From assembly GCF_902635505.1 (NCBI RefSeq), contig NC_045432.1, forward strand, positions 76,559,051 through 76,623,050: a stretch of 64,000 bases of DNA, read 5' to 3'. The notes under the pieces are model-generated. The model searched no databases. It saw nothing but the letters and a program-made list of their open reading frames with translations, and was not told the DNA's origin. Source of the DNA: Sarcophilus harrisii (taxonomy: Eukaryota; Chordata; Mammalia; Dasyuromorphia; Dasyuridae). Both the position numbers and the translations under genes were made by a program. Within the stretch, counting starts at the first letter, position 1. Each line of letters opens with the position of its first letter. Shown one piece after another: positions 14,100 through 26,072 of the stretch.

Positions 14100-14945
14100 G
14101 ATCCCCCAGTTGACTTCCCGGTCTGAAGTTTCTTTTTTACTCCCTACTGTTCCTGAAGTGATTTTCCTTCAGTAAAGCTGTGACTCAGTGACTCTCCTAC
14201 TCAATAAACTCCAGTGACTCCCTCTTCCTTCTGGGATATATATAAATTCAATATAGATTTGAAATATGTAAATATATATAAATATTAAATATATAAACTC
14301 CTCTGTGAAAATCTTACAATAAAGACATCTTGGGTCATTTTCTGCCCTTGTTCCCCAGTTGACCAATTAATTCATACGTGAGTTCAGAGGGGGCAGGTTG
14401 CCACCAGCCCAGTGGGGTGGCAGTGGAGGCAATTCTTGTTTCTGCCCCCGTGGCATCTCTCCACTATTCCCCTTCTCTAATACAGCCTCTGTCCCCATCA
14501 CCTCATAGCTGGGTCATGGCAGTGACTGCCGAAGGTCTCCTTGCCTGCGGTATTTCCCCACTTCAATCATCTCCCACTCAGCTGTCAAAGTGATTTTTCT
14601 AGATCCAAGGTCACTCCCCTGCTCATGAAACAATAGTGGCTCCCTATCACCTCCAGGAGCAACCTGGCTCAATCTTTTCTGCTCCCCTTCATTGGCTTTA
14701 AAATCCAGTCATTTTGGCTTTCTTAGGGTTCCTCGTCCTGTCCTCTGTTTCTCCCCATATCTTTGCCTCTGCTTCGGCCACTCCCTCACGCCTGCCTCTT
14801 CTCCAACTCTTAGAATCCTGTCCCACATTACTTTGTAATCATTTTCTTTGTCATAAACCTATAAACCTGCCCATGGCAGACACGTTTACAGTTGAGAAAT
14901 TGCCTGGCACACACTAGGTGCTTAATAAATGCTTACCGGTTGCCC
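14100..14945 (+). mobile_element. L2 3' fragments, plus strand
   Basis: Two L2-like pieces cover overlapping parts of the consensus. One is at about 14100-14240 ('ctcaataaactccagtgac'). The other is at about 14440-14945, ending in the L2/MIR shared tail 'cacactaggtgcttaataaa'. An AT-rich (TA)n stretch at about 14236-14297 separates them. Confidence 0.65.
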
Positions 14946-15244
14946 GATAGATCAGAGAAGACCTCTTGGGGAATGTAACTATTGAGGTGGACTTCCCAAC
15001 AGAGAAATTCAGGGCCCACCCAGTGACTCTCCAGTCAACATTAGCCTGGGCCTGGCACTAAGTATGGAGGGGAGTGGAAAGGCCACGGGAGGGGGAGGAG
15101 GGAAGTGGCCAGACTGGGGAGCAGGGTGGGCTCTGGTGCCCCGCGGGTTAGCTTCCGTTTGGTCTCTGAGCTCTCGGGAGCCCCTGGCCAGTCTTCTTCT
15201 GCCTCTCGTTGCAGGACTATGTGACTTTTTCCTCCCCAAATGAC

Positions 15245-15400
15245 CTCAAATTGGAAGGTCCCTTAAAGAGTGTCTGGTCCCATCCCTGCGATTTTCAACT
15301 GAGGAAATGGAGGATTCATGGGAGATAACTTGCTCAAGGTCACCTGGCTAGGAAGGCAGAGTGAGGACCGGAACTCGGGACCAACTGGGCTCCTTCCTGC
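15245..15400 (-). mobile_element. MIR/THER1-type SINE fragment
   Basis: The 'ttggaaggtcccttaaagag', 'aactgaggaaatggag' and 'cttgctcaaggtcacctgg' segments follow in reverse MIR order. Confidence 0.6.
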
Positions 15401-15729
15401 TATCGGGCACTACCCTACCCCCTGCCCCCACCCTTGGCCGGGATCACCCTCCACCCCGACTGAGGTGGGAGATCTGTTCCTGGGACCCGGAGCTGGCTTT
15501 CCAAACGCCCTCTCCCCCGAGAGCTGGGCACGAAGACAGAAACCGAGGATTTACGACTTCAGGCTCGTTACAGGTTCATTATTAGCCTGGTAACTTAACC
15601 CCAGTTGATGACCGTTTTTCTATGGGAAAATGCCTTCTGACTTCTAATGCACAAACTCAGAAAAAGCCCCAAATCCAGCCCCCCCCCCCAGCCCTGGGAC
15701 CACGGCCAGCTGGCGGGCAGGCGGGAAGG

Positions 15730-15880
15730 CTGTGGGAGGCTCACTTCCCCATTTTACCGCAGGGGAAACTGAGGCTTGGGAGCTTTTCTGAGTCGCCCAA
15801 GGTCACACAGGTGGGAAATAGCAGAGGTGGGCATGGAAGTGAGCTCTTGAAGCACCCTCTGAGGGATGCTGCAGCAAGAG
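15730..15880 (-). mobile_element. MIR-type SINE fragment
   Basis: Carries 'ccccattttaccgcagggg', 'aaactgaggcttggg' and 'cgcccaaggtcacacaggtg'. Confidence 0.65.
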
Positions 15881-16548
15881 GAGGGCACCTCCAGCTGGGG
15901 TGAGAGGCCGCCCTCAATCGGAGGCTGCTGAATGAATGAGCAAGGGGAATCATGGGAGATTTAAAGCAGGCTTCTCTTTCCGAAGGGGAGGAGGTAACAT
16001 GGATGGTCCTTCAGATCCAACCGGTCTCCTTCCTAAAAGGAGGAAAGGGGAGTGCTGAGAGGCCCGGCTGGAGGACGGATCCAAGATTGGGGGAAGCCCC
16101 AGAGACTCGGAACATCTGTAAGCTACCAGCCTGCCTAGTGCCCCCCCCCCGGGTCAGGATGAGCCATCCTGCCCCCCCCAACTAGGCCTGTCTGGTGGGG
16201 GGGGGTTCATGCAGATGCAGGGGGTGGAGGAGGAGCAGACTGCACAGGGAAGAGCAGGAACTCTGCCAATAAAATAGTTCAAGTTAACTGAAAACAAGAC
16301 TTTGCTGCGATTTCTCCCTGGGCTCCTTCCCAGAGCATCTGGTTTCAGTTCCCCTCCTTGAAAAAAGCCCGGGCTCATATGGTTTCAATAGCAGCCCCTG
16401 CTCCATGGACAGACAGCTGGGAGCAGTGGTCCTGTCCCGGCAGGCCCCGCCCCCAGGCGTGGGGAGGAGCCTCAGACTTCCAGGGAAGGGCCCAGGGCCT
16501 TGGCCCGCTCCCCTGTGGACTCCCTGGGTGACTTCTGCCAAGTCCTTG

Positions 16549-16748
16549 CCCCTGTTGGGAGCCTCGGTTTCCCCCCTCATCTGGAGATCTGACAAAAAAA
16601 TGGAAAGTGCAGTCCCAGAGATGCATGCAGGGAGCCCTTCCCTCCCATCCCTGTTGTGAGGGAGCCTCAGTTTCCCCTTTTCCAGAGATCTGACAAAAAT
16701 GGAAGGTGCATTCCCAGAGATGCATCCAGCGAGCCCCTCCCTCAGCAA
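16549..16748 (+). repeat. Tandem duplication, period about 103 bp
   Basis: Two adjacent copies (about 16549-16651 and 16652-16748) share 'ggagcctc.gtttccc', 'gagatctgacaaaaa', 'atggaa.gtgca.tcccagag' and 'atgcat.cag.gagcccttcc' in the same order with a few substitutions. Part of the unit resembles a MIR tail. Confidence 0.85.
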
Positions 16749-16749
16749 T

Positions 16750-17430
16750 CCAGGTCAGGAACTAAGGCAGGGATGGCGCCGCCAGGGGCTGGACAAGAGC
16801 AGCATCTGTCTGCAGGATGCCCCCGGCAGGGTCTGCCATTCCGGTTCCAGTAGAACACTAACACTCGGGAACTCACTGCTTTCTAATGTGCAAAGGCTCC
16901 TGGGATTGGAGAGCTGAGCTACCTGAGGCCCAGAGGATCCAGGGCTCTCCACTCTGCTGGGCTGCTGCCTCCTGTGCTACTCTGATCCCTCCAGCTCCGG
17001 GTACTTTGAGATCCTGAAGGTCCGCGGCCCTCTACCCCCACAGGGGGTGGGCTCAGGCCTAGGAAGAGGGGGGCTCCAGAAGCCCCCACTGGGCCTTGAT
17101 GGGCAGAAATGGTTCCTGAAAGGACTGGGGCCAAATGCTAGATATCCGGGGGTGGCCAAGGTACCAATGGGATGTTCAAGCTCAAGTTCAAGGTGCTCAA
17201 GCGACAGCAGCAGCAGCTCCCCACCCCACTTCTCCAGAGCCTGGTGGAGGAAGATACACTGGCCATCTTCCAGTCCTCCAGCTCCGGAGTCCCGTTCTAC
17301 TGGCCAGGAGAAGACTGGCTGTCTACACCTAGGGGCAGAGCACTGGGCTGATGGGCCGTCCCCTATCGGGCTCACAAATCAATGCCGGACAAAGACAGGA
17401 GGGAGAGGCCTTCAAGGGACCTTCAAGAAA
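16750..17430. other. Intergenic, nothing recognised
   Basis: GC-moderate sequence with a CAGCAG cluster near 17200-17220. No exon or repeat was identified. Confidence 0.45.
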
Positions 17431-17439
17431 CCAGCCCAG

Positions 17440-17800
17440 ATACTGGAGATGTAGGAAGAAAATCCCTCCCAGATTTGGTGGAGGAAGCAGGAAATCAGGG
17501 AGGGCTTCTTGGAGGGGGGATCCCAAGCTGGATCTGGGAGGATTTCCTCAGGTAGAGGGATGGGGGACAGGGCATTCACAGTGGCTGAGGAAGAGGAGAC
17601 AATAGAGCACAGGAAGTTTGGGATAAGGATTTCTGGACAGTGTAGAACAGTTGGGAGTGAAGGCTGGAGGCAGATTATGGAAGGCTTTGAATGGCAGATA
17701 CTGGAGGCCAGGCTCTATTCTGGGGTGGGGGGAGGAGCTTTCGCAGACATAGGGCTTTGGGTCCCCAAGAAAAGCTGGTGGAGTTAGGTGGGGAGGTTGT
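17440..17800 (-). mobile_element. L2 fragment, minus strand
   Basis: Matches the reverse of the L2 3' half as remembered: 'agggcttcttggagggggga', 'gaatttcctcaggtag' like text, 'ggacagggcattcacag', then 'attatggaaggctttgaatg'. Diverged. Confidence 0.55.
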
Positions 17801-18409
17801 TCCCCCAGCCCCTTCCTCCCAGGAACCTCTCGGACACCCGCAGCAGGCAGCCTCTTTCTGGCCTGTCTATAAAACATGGGGGGGGGGCTTGGACAACCAT
17901 TCAGATTCTGGGGACCCCGCAGCAGCAGGGGCTCAAAGGGGACACTTGATAGTGGGTCTGCTGGCTCAGACCCAGATGGTGATGGCAACCTGGAGGCCTC
18001 CTGCATGCTCACTCCCCTAGGATCCATCAGCCTTGGGGAGATGGGCGCCTTCTGCTCCTTCCTGGAGCATCCTCCTCCATGGCCACTGCTCACCCCCCTT
18101 TCTCCCAAAAGACGCCCCTGAATGATCCATGGGTTCACCCAATGAATTCAGGGGAGTCAGATGGGGAGGGGCAGGATGACATCTTCTCAAGGCCTCCTGG
18201 GAATGGAAGGGAAAGCGAGAGAGTGGGAAGCAGCTGGCGAGGAGGTGGGAGCGAGGTTCCAGGAAAGCTGGTGAGGGTCTTCCCTCCTTTCCTGGCAAAG
18301 GCCAGGAAAATATGGGAGTGGGGAAGAGACAAAAGCAAAGGGCTTTTCTACCCAGCTGCCAGCCCCAAGGCCAAGTCCTCCTCTTTCTGTCTGCTTACGT
18401 GGTGCGGGA

Positions 18410-18665
18410 GACAGAATGCCCCACTTGGAGTCAGAGGACCTGAATTCAAATCTTGGCTGTGTGTCCTGAAGCAAATCCTTTCCTGGCCTCGGTTTCCCCT
18501 TACTATGGAAAATGAGAGCCTGGGTCTCTGAGGTCCCTCCCATCTGTCCCTCTGTGATCCCATGATCCCATCCAGATCGACCGTAAGCTTCCTAAGAGCA
18601 GAGACTTTGATTTTATCCTTATATTTCCCGAGCCGAGAGTTCTAGAGCTTTTAATAAATGATGGA
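18410..18665 (+). mobile_element. MIR/THER1-type SINE with L2-like tail
   Basis: Follows the MIR order on the plus strand: 'ggagtcagaggacctgaatt', 'ctgtgtgtcctgaagcaaat', 'ctcggtttccccttac'. It then ends in 'gcttttaataaatgatggaa'. Confidence 0.7.
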
Positions 18666-18839
18666 ATGGAATGGAATCCACTCCTCCTCTGCCCTGACCG
18701 TCCCATCCCCTCAGGAAGTCAACTTTGCTTCCTCTGCCCATAGTTTCCATCCTCTAGGCACAATCTCTTGAACTGGTTAAGACTCGGCTGTGTGTTGGGG
18801 TGGGGGGGGGGGGAGTTTCTTCCGGCCCTCTTGAGCCTG

Positions 18840-19800
18840 GAACACTGAAGTCAGTATAAATTCAGCCGCTGCTGACTTGACATCTCGGAGGCAGAAGAAG
18901 TGCTCGGGTTGGCGGCTCCCACCAAAATGGTGCCCGTTTAATTGAAACCCGGCCTTTCAGGCTTTTGTTGGCCTTTTCTTGGCACACGGGGCGCTCGAGA
19001 CAAAGAAAAAGGAATCGGTATGTTGGTGACCCTGCGCCGATTGCACACGGTCCATGCTGCTCCCGGTCGACGCACAGCAGCTCTCCTGAGTTGGTGGGAT
19101 GTGCCCTGAATGCTAGAGCGGCTCCCGATGGACCACGGTGCCGGAAACATCCGGGATCGCATTTCTCTCCTGATGCTTTCTCCAGCCCGGTGCCAGGGGC
19201 TTCGCCTCACAAGGCTAGCTCCATTGACCAGCTTGGAGGCGAATTTAGCTGCTCCCCCTAGACTTGGCCTCCGTTCAGCAGGAGGACCTGACTAGCTGCT
19301 TTAATCCACTCCCTCTTAGGAGAAGTCATGGCAGAAAGGATGCCCTGGACAAAGCCGCCCGGAGCACTGGACTTGGCTCGGATGGGAGGGAAAGAAACAC
19401 TTGGCACCGAGTTGCCCTTATCTGGGGCAGCGGAACTAATGCCTCTCTAACTGAATTGTCATTGAGGGCTCTTGGGTGAAGTACCAGGTTTTTTATCCCG
19501 AGGAGAGGAGGACAGAGATCAAGGAGATCACTGCTCTCCTGAGAGGTGCCAGCCAAATAGCCTACCCTCCGCTAAACCGTCACCCTGTGGGAAGATTTCT
19601 CTCCTTTGCTTCTCTCTGTAATGAGAAAAGGCTCCCTGAAGTCAGGCCTTAGATAGCCGGAATGGCTGCAACCTAAACAAAAGACGTCAACAAAGTTGTC
19701 AAAAGTCAAATCCATTAATTTGTCAGCTTGAAAGCCTTATGCCTATGGAAACTACGGGCAGAGGAGGAAAAGTTTATTTCCTGATGGAACAGGAAGGTCA
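18840..19800. other. Repeat-poor stretch, possible conserved non-coding element
   Basis: In contrast to its surroundings I recognise no SINE, L1 or L2 here. It has several CpGs (19000-19200) and clusters of factor-like words: 'tttaattgaaa' at about 18938, and at 19670-19740 'taaacaa', 'gacgtca', 'acaaag' and 'ccattaat'. This could be a regulatory element of AMOT or LHFPL1. That is inference only. Confidence 0.3.
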
Positions 19801-19811
19801 TGGTGGAGGAG

Positions 19812-19890
19812 GACTATATTATATCATATTATATAATTATACATTATATTATTACATAATATAATATTCGATGTATATATAATAGTCAAC
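19812..19890. repeat. AT-rich simple repeat
   Basis: An imperfect TATA/TATTA-rich stretch, with 'attatat' words repeated. Confidence 0.85.
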
Positions 19891-20029
19891 TCGATTCCGT
19901 AATTTATTAAGAGCCGCCTCCTAAACTTGGGAGATCCAAGGACTTTGTGATAATTTACATTCCAAGCTTTCCAAAGCACTTTGCCTCCTCAAAAGCCCCA
20001 GGCTTAAGTTAAGGAGTACAAACATTTTC

Positions 20030-20180
20030 CATTCCTAGTTGCCAACGGGGGAAACTGAGGCTTCCAGAAGTAAGTGCCCTTCTTGGGGTCTCACAGCTAG
20101 TATGCGTCAGAGCCAGGGCTTGAAGTCCAGTCTCTTGAGGTCGTCTGGTGTTCTTTTCACTCCAGGGGAACACCTAGGCT
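20030..20180 (-). mobile_element. MIR-type SINE fragment
   Basis: Contains 'gggggaaactgaggcttcc', 'ggggtctcacagctagtatg' and 'gccagggcttgaagtccag' in reverse MIR order. Confidence 0.65.
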
Positions 20181-20354
20181 ACTTTGAATGTGGAGGAGCC
20201 CTGCTTTCTTTGGGAGTCAGAAGGCTTCAGTTTCCTTATCAGGGAGCGAAAGGATTGGGCCAAAGCCCTAAGTAAATGATCGGAAGTCTCCATTTAATTT
20301 TAATGCTTGACAGTTACATTCTTTGCTGTTTGAAAAGTCAGGCTGAATCCTCAC

Positions 20355-20535
20355 AAATACCCTGGGAGATCCAGTTGTACCATTAGCCCCATTTCACAGA
20401 TGAAAAAAGAAAACAAGGTTCATAGATAGGAAGTATGACATGCCCAGGGTCACCGTGGCTAAAAAGGATCTCGGAGGTGAGACATTGGCCACCCCCGGTC
20501 TTCCGATCACCACACTAGGCATTTCATCCACCACC
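20355..20535 (-). mobile_element. MIR/THER1-type SINE fragment
   Basis: 'accattagccccatttcacag' is followed by 'atgaaaaaagaaaacaagg' and 'atgcccagggtcaccgtggc', the reverse MIR order. Confidence 0.65.
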
Positions 20536-20899
20536 CCCTGCTCTGCTTTGTATTCTCCGGGTAATCCTGGCAAAAGAGAAGGGTGCTGAAAGTGAGCACA
20601 CATTCTGTTTCTCTTTGCTTTTAAAAAGAAATGAAGCTGGATATCTTTGGTTTCTATATCACCTAAATTTCCCCGATTCTCTCGCCTGTTTCCTTCCAGC
20701 AAAATCTGCTGGCTGAAACAGAGAATATTTTTAAAGAAAAAAAGGAGGAAGAGAAGAAGAAGAAATCAGCAATGTCGATCAACACATGGAAGAAATCTGA
20801 AAATATATGCAATATTTCACATTCAGGGACTCCTCTCCCAATACCCCCCACACACGCTCTGCTAAAAAGTAGGGGGAGGTCTATCTAACTTTGGAGGTC

Positions 20900-21535
20900 A
20901 TGACACCCCACCCTCCCCGTGCAAGCCTCCATCACCACCTTACACTTGGATTATAGTAAGAACCTGTTGGTCAGTCTCCCTGTCTCGAGCATCATCTACT
21001 TCCGCCCATCTTCCATTCAGCCATAATATCGCTCTTCCTAAAGCACACGTTCCCCCCTCCCCCCCTTACTCAATAAACTCCTACTATTTCCAAGTTCAAA
21101 TAGAAATTCTACTCTGGTCCCTTCCTGCCTTTCTGGCCTTCTTGCCTGAAGCCCCATTCCTCCTCTTCCATACTCTGTGGTGCAGTGATGTTGCTCTCCT
21201 CCCGATGTCTAAAACAAGACCTCATCTCCTATTCCAGACATTTTTCACCCACTGTCCTCCATACTTAGAATTCTCTCTCTTCTCATCTCTGCCTCCTAGC
21301 TTCCTTCAAATCCCAGCTAAAATCCCACCTTCTGTGAAAAGCCTTTCCTGATACTTCCTTCCCTCTGGTGACTATTTCCAATTTCTCCTGTTTGTACCTT
21401 GTTTAGTTGTCTGTATCTTGACTCTTTCATTACCCTGTCACTGAAATCAGAGGTTGTCTTTTGTCTTTCTTAATGTGCTTAGCAGAAGGCCTGCCCCATA
21501 GTAAGCACTTAATAAATGCTTGTTGACTTGAAAAT
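20900..21535 (+). mobile_element. L2 3' end, plus strand
   Basis: A long L2-like piece: 'agcttccttcaaatcccagc', 'taaaatcccaccttctgtga', 'aaagcctttcctgatact', ending in 'agtaagcacttaataaatgc' and 'ttgttgactt', the L2 3' terminus. Its quality is better than that of most L2 pieces here. Confidence 0.8.
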
Positions 21536-22177
21536 TTCTAATTGTGTAACATTCGGTCTTGATTTTTTTTGGTGATTATCTTTTCTCTTTACGTCACCGT
21601 AGTCATCATATAGTTTGTTTTCTTACCTTCATTAGTCTTCGTCAGATCACGTAACTCTTACCGTGCTTCTTCACGTTGATCATACTCATTGTTTCTTACA
21701 GCATAACCCTTGCCAACCCAAATCCCATTAGATTCCTGTACTATGATCTCTTTGGCTGTAGTTAACCAACTGATGGACATCTACCTTATTTTCAGCTTTT
21801 TTCCACTATAAAAAAAATGCTGCTATAAATATTTTTGATGTGCTTGGGAGACTTTCTTTTTATCAATGGCCTCCTGGATTTTAGGCCTACTACTGAAATT
21901 TCTGGGTCAGATCTTATGGACATTTCAGTTACTGTATTGACAGAATTCCAAGTTGCTTTCCAAAATTGCTGTTGATTTCACAGCTCTACCAAGAATGTGC
22001 CTATTTTTAGCAGTTGCTCCAACATTGACTATTGCCATCTTTTGTCATCTTTTCCAATTTGTTCAATATGAGGTCAGACTTCTATAATTTATTATTATTA
22101 GAGCATTTGTTCACATAGTCGGTACTTTGCAATTCTTTTGAACGCTATTGGTAAACTTGACCGCTTATATATCGAGG

Positions 22178-22275
22178 AAAGGCTATTAACATATATATAT
22201 ATTAACTAAAGGCTATTAACATATATACATATAGACACACACAAATATCTACATATATGTATTTTTATATAGATA
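22178..22275. repeat. AT-rich direct duplication inside L1 copy A
   Basis: 'aaaggctattaacatatata' occurs twice about 29 bp apart, followed by TA/CA-rich sequence. Confidence 0.8.
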
Positions 22276-25200
22276 AATATCTTAGCTGTTGATATAACTC
22301 AGATACTAAACCCTCATTTGAGAAATTTGATACAAAGCTGGTTTTAGGGCTTTCTCCCCCTATTTAACCACTTTCCTTCTTATTCTAGATGCATTAATAT
22401 TGCCTGCACAGCAGCTTTTCAGTTTCACGTAAACAAATTTATATATTTTTATATTTTGTAATTGCCTTTATCCTCTATTTGGTTAAGAGTCCATTTCCTT
22501 CACATATCTAAGCTTCTCCTTCCTTTTTTTTTCATAGTATGATCTTTAATATTAAAGCCACATATCCATTTAGGATATATTATGTGTAACCATATGAAAT
22601 GTGCTGGTCTAAACGTAACTTTTGCTCCCCAAATTCTAATTTCTACTTTCCAAGTTTCTCAGCAGTTAAAAAAATCAAATCAGGAGTTTTTTCTGAAGTA
22701 TATGCTTTCTGGTTTATTGAACACTAAGTCGTTGAGTTCCATTGCTTGTCATTTTTCTTTGTTTAGTCTGTTCCATTGATTTACTTCTTTATTTTTTAAT
22801 CTATACCAGATGCTTTTGATGACTGTTGCTTTACAATATAGTCGAGGTCTGGAAGTGCTAGTCTCCATTTGTTCCTATCGCTTTTGAAAATTTCCCTTGA
22901 TATTCTAGAACCCTTATTTTTCCAAATGAATTTTGTTGTTATTTATCAACTTCTATAGAGAATTCCTTTGCTAATTTGATTTACATAGTATTCAAATTAT
23001 ATTTTAAAATTAATTCTGTTTAATTCAATTATTTAACTAAAAAATTAATTTGGATAATATCATCATTTTTAATCTATCAGCTCAGCCCAACCGTGAACAC
23101 TGAAAATTCCTTTAGCTATGTAAGTTGTTTTTTATTTCATTATGGAGCACTTCACAACTGGATTTTTTATAAGTGTTTTTGTGTGCTTTGGTAAATTGAT
23201 GCCCAGATACTTGATACACTTTATACTAATTTAGAATGGGCTTTCCCTATTATTGTCTCTCTCATTTTGTTATTATTACATACAAATGCAGGGGATTTTT
23301 AAAAGTTTACATTGTAGCCTGCAACTTTCATAAAGTCATGAATTGTCTCAATTAGTATCTTTGCTGATTCCCTAGGATTTTCAAAGTAAAGCATCACATC
23401 CCGGGCAAATAGAGATAGCTTTTCTCCTCTTTACCTATCTTTACATTTTTGATTTCTTTCATCTTATTGCTATTACTACTATTTCTGGAACTATATCAAA
23501 TAATGGTGGCGAGGATGGGTATCCTTGCTTTACTTCCATATTTTGAGGGAAAGGTTTGAACATTTCCCTGTTACGTATATAAGGCAACCTTGTGTTTCTC
23601 TTTCTACTAGATGTCCAAGCCTATGAAAGTGACATTGAAATTTCTTGTTACTATCGTCTATGTTTACTGTCTATTGTGTATCTACTGTTATTATTAGCTT
23701 AGTGAATATTTCCTTTATGAATTTACATGCTAAGGCATTTGGAGCACATAAATGTAATACTGACTTTGGTTTGTTGTCTGTGCTTCCTTCCTGTATTATT
23801 TAGTTTTCTTGTTTATCCATTTATAATGTTCTGTTTTATTTTTGCTTTTTTCTGTTAGCATAATTGCAATACCTGATTTTTTGGATCCATTTGATGCATA
23901 ATATTTTTTCTAGCCCCCACATTTTTATACTCTATACGAGCTATGTTTTTAAACGTGTTTCTTATGAGTAACAGATTGTGGGGGTTTGTTTCCTTATCCA
24001 ATCTCCCACACTTTTTATTTTATTGAATTGTTTAATCCCTTCATATTTAAAGAAGGAGGTTTATATTTTCCTCCATTCGTCTCTATCATTTTCTTTTTCC
24101 AAATTAGGTTCTTTCCCCCACTTCCTCTGTAAACATAATATTTTGCTTTTCCAATTATTTTAGCTTAATCTATTTTAAAGCAACCTTATTTCTACAGCTC
24201 TTTTCTCCTCTCCCTCAAGTCTCACTCTCTCCTGTTTCTAACTCCTTTCCTTAGTTTTGGAGTTTTGTTTAGTAGCTCCTTTTTCACTTGTTTTTGTCTA
24301 GTTACTCATTCTTTTCCCCTTTCTCTCTCTCAGTTAAATAGAATCTTTTCTTCTTCTCTCCTTCAATTTGTTTTGTTCATTAGTTTTTAAAATTCAATTT
24401 TCTGTGCCTTTTTTTTCTAAAAAAGGATTTTTTTCCTCATTGTCTTCATCGTTTCTCTTCACTTTCTGTCTCTTTAGACTTTTATTTTTTGATTCATATC
24501 TCTTATATTTATTTACTTTTTAGGCTCTTATTTATCACAGAATTATAACTTTTGAGATACCTGTTTTGGGTTCTCTCTTCTAAAGTTTCTATTTTTGCCT
24601 TGTAGATTTTTCCTCCCCTTGCCAGGCTCCTTTTTTCTGTTTTCTCTCACTCTTGGAAAGGACCATTATTACAAAGGGAATGTTGCCTGATGGCAGGAAT
24701 CTCCCCTGATTGTGCAGTTGGTTTATGACTTTTGCCCTCTGCTTTGTATTTTTCCATTTGTTTTCAAATCTTCTCTTAGGTCTATGCCTCCCACTGCTCT
24801 GGGTATCAGTCACCCCCAAGAGCTCTGATTCCCTTTCTTCGGAGATAGGATGAGTAGTTTCTCAGTTGCAGATAACACCTATTGTAAAGTTTTTAGCTCT
24901 CTCTCTAGTTTATCTTTCTTCTCTCATGGGAACAGTCATCAGTGGTACCCCCCTCTAACCATGAAAACAAAATTTCTCCCCTTTTTCCACCCCTACCTTT
25001 TCTTCCTTGTGATTCTCAAGTGGGATTTATTGCCCAAAGACTAGCAAAGTCATTTTTCCCTGACTGTCAGCCTTTGATTTGATTAGGGTATATATAGCAT
25101 GCATTCACCTCAATCTTCTTCCTCTCCTCTCCTTTAATGTGCCCTCCTATTCTACAATTTCCTCCCACAAAAATACATTGATTCCTCTGTAGACAGAGTG

Positions 25201-25924
25201 TAGTGAAGTTTATTCCACGATGCTTTAGACTTGTTTCTTCACCATCATTTCGATGAGACTTCTGCATTTTCCCTCGTCTTTATGTAATTTAGAAAGAAGT
25301 CTCTTACTCATATCTCTGCTATTATTTTCTCGTGGTTGTCATTTTTGGCTGCTGTATTTGTTTACCCTTCTTGTATTTCTTTTGTCTGAGGTGTCTGGAA
25401 TTTCTTCGGGGCTGGTTTTCTTTCTATGGATGTTTCTAAACATCTTTTTTTTTTTTAACTGAATCTATCTTTTTTTATTTATAGTTAGGCTCAGTTTTGC
25501 AAATTATGTTACTTGGGGCTGCATCTTGAGCTCCATTGCTCTTCAGAACTCATTATTCCATTTCCTCTTGAGGTTTCTGATGGGTGCAGCATAGTCTTGT
25601 GTGACTCCAATTTCCTTTCCTTTATATTTGAAGGCCTTTCTCCTGGTCCTTTGCAGAATTTGTTGTTTGTTAATAGAATTGTTCAATTTAACCAGTATGT
25701 GTCTTAGAGTTTCCGTGAAGTATGAGGTGTTTGTTCATAGGCGTTTTATAGACTCTTTCAGTTGGCACTTTGGTTTATTATGTTCAGAAATTCTGGGCAA
25801 TTTTCTTGCCTTATTTCCTGCATTATGGGATTTGGGCTTTCTGACTCGTCATATTCTTCTGGGACTTATCTTTGTGAGATCAATATATTTTTCTTATATG
25901 AAGAACATGATTTCTTTTTTGTTC

Positions 25925-26072
25925 TTTTTACTTTTTGCTGAGGCAATTGGGGCGAAGTGACTTGCCCAGGATCATACAGCTAAGAGGTATTAAATGTCTG
26001 AGACTGGACTGCACTCGGGTCCTCCTGACTTTAGGGCTGGTGCTCTATCCATCGCATCACCTAGCTGCCCCT
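25925..26072 (-). mobile_element. WSINE-type SINE nested in L1 copy A
   Basis: 'gctgaggcaattggggcgaa', 'gtgacttgcccaggatcata', 'cctcctgactttagggctgg', then 'cacctagctgcccct' are the reverse of the Australian-type marsupial SINE. Flanks share 'gatttct', which may be the remains of the target-site duplication. Confidence 0.88.
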
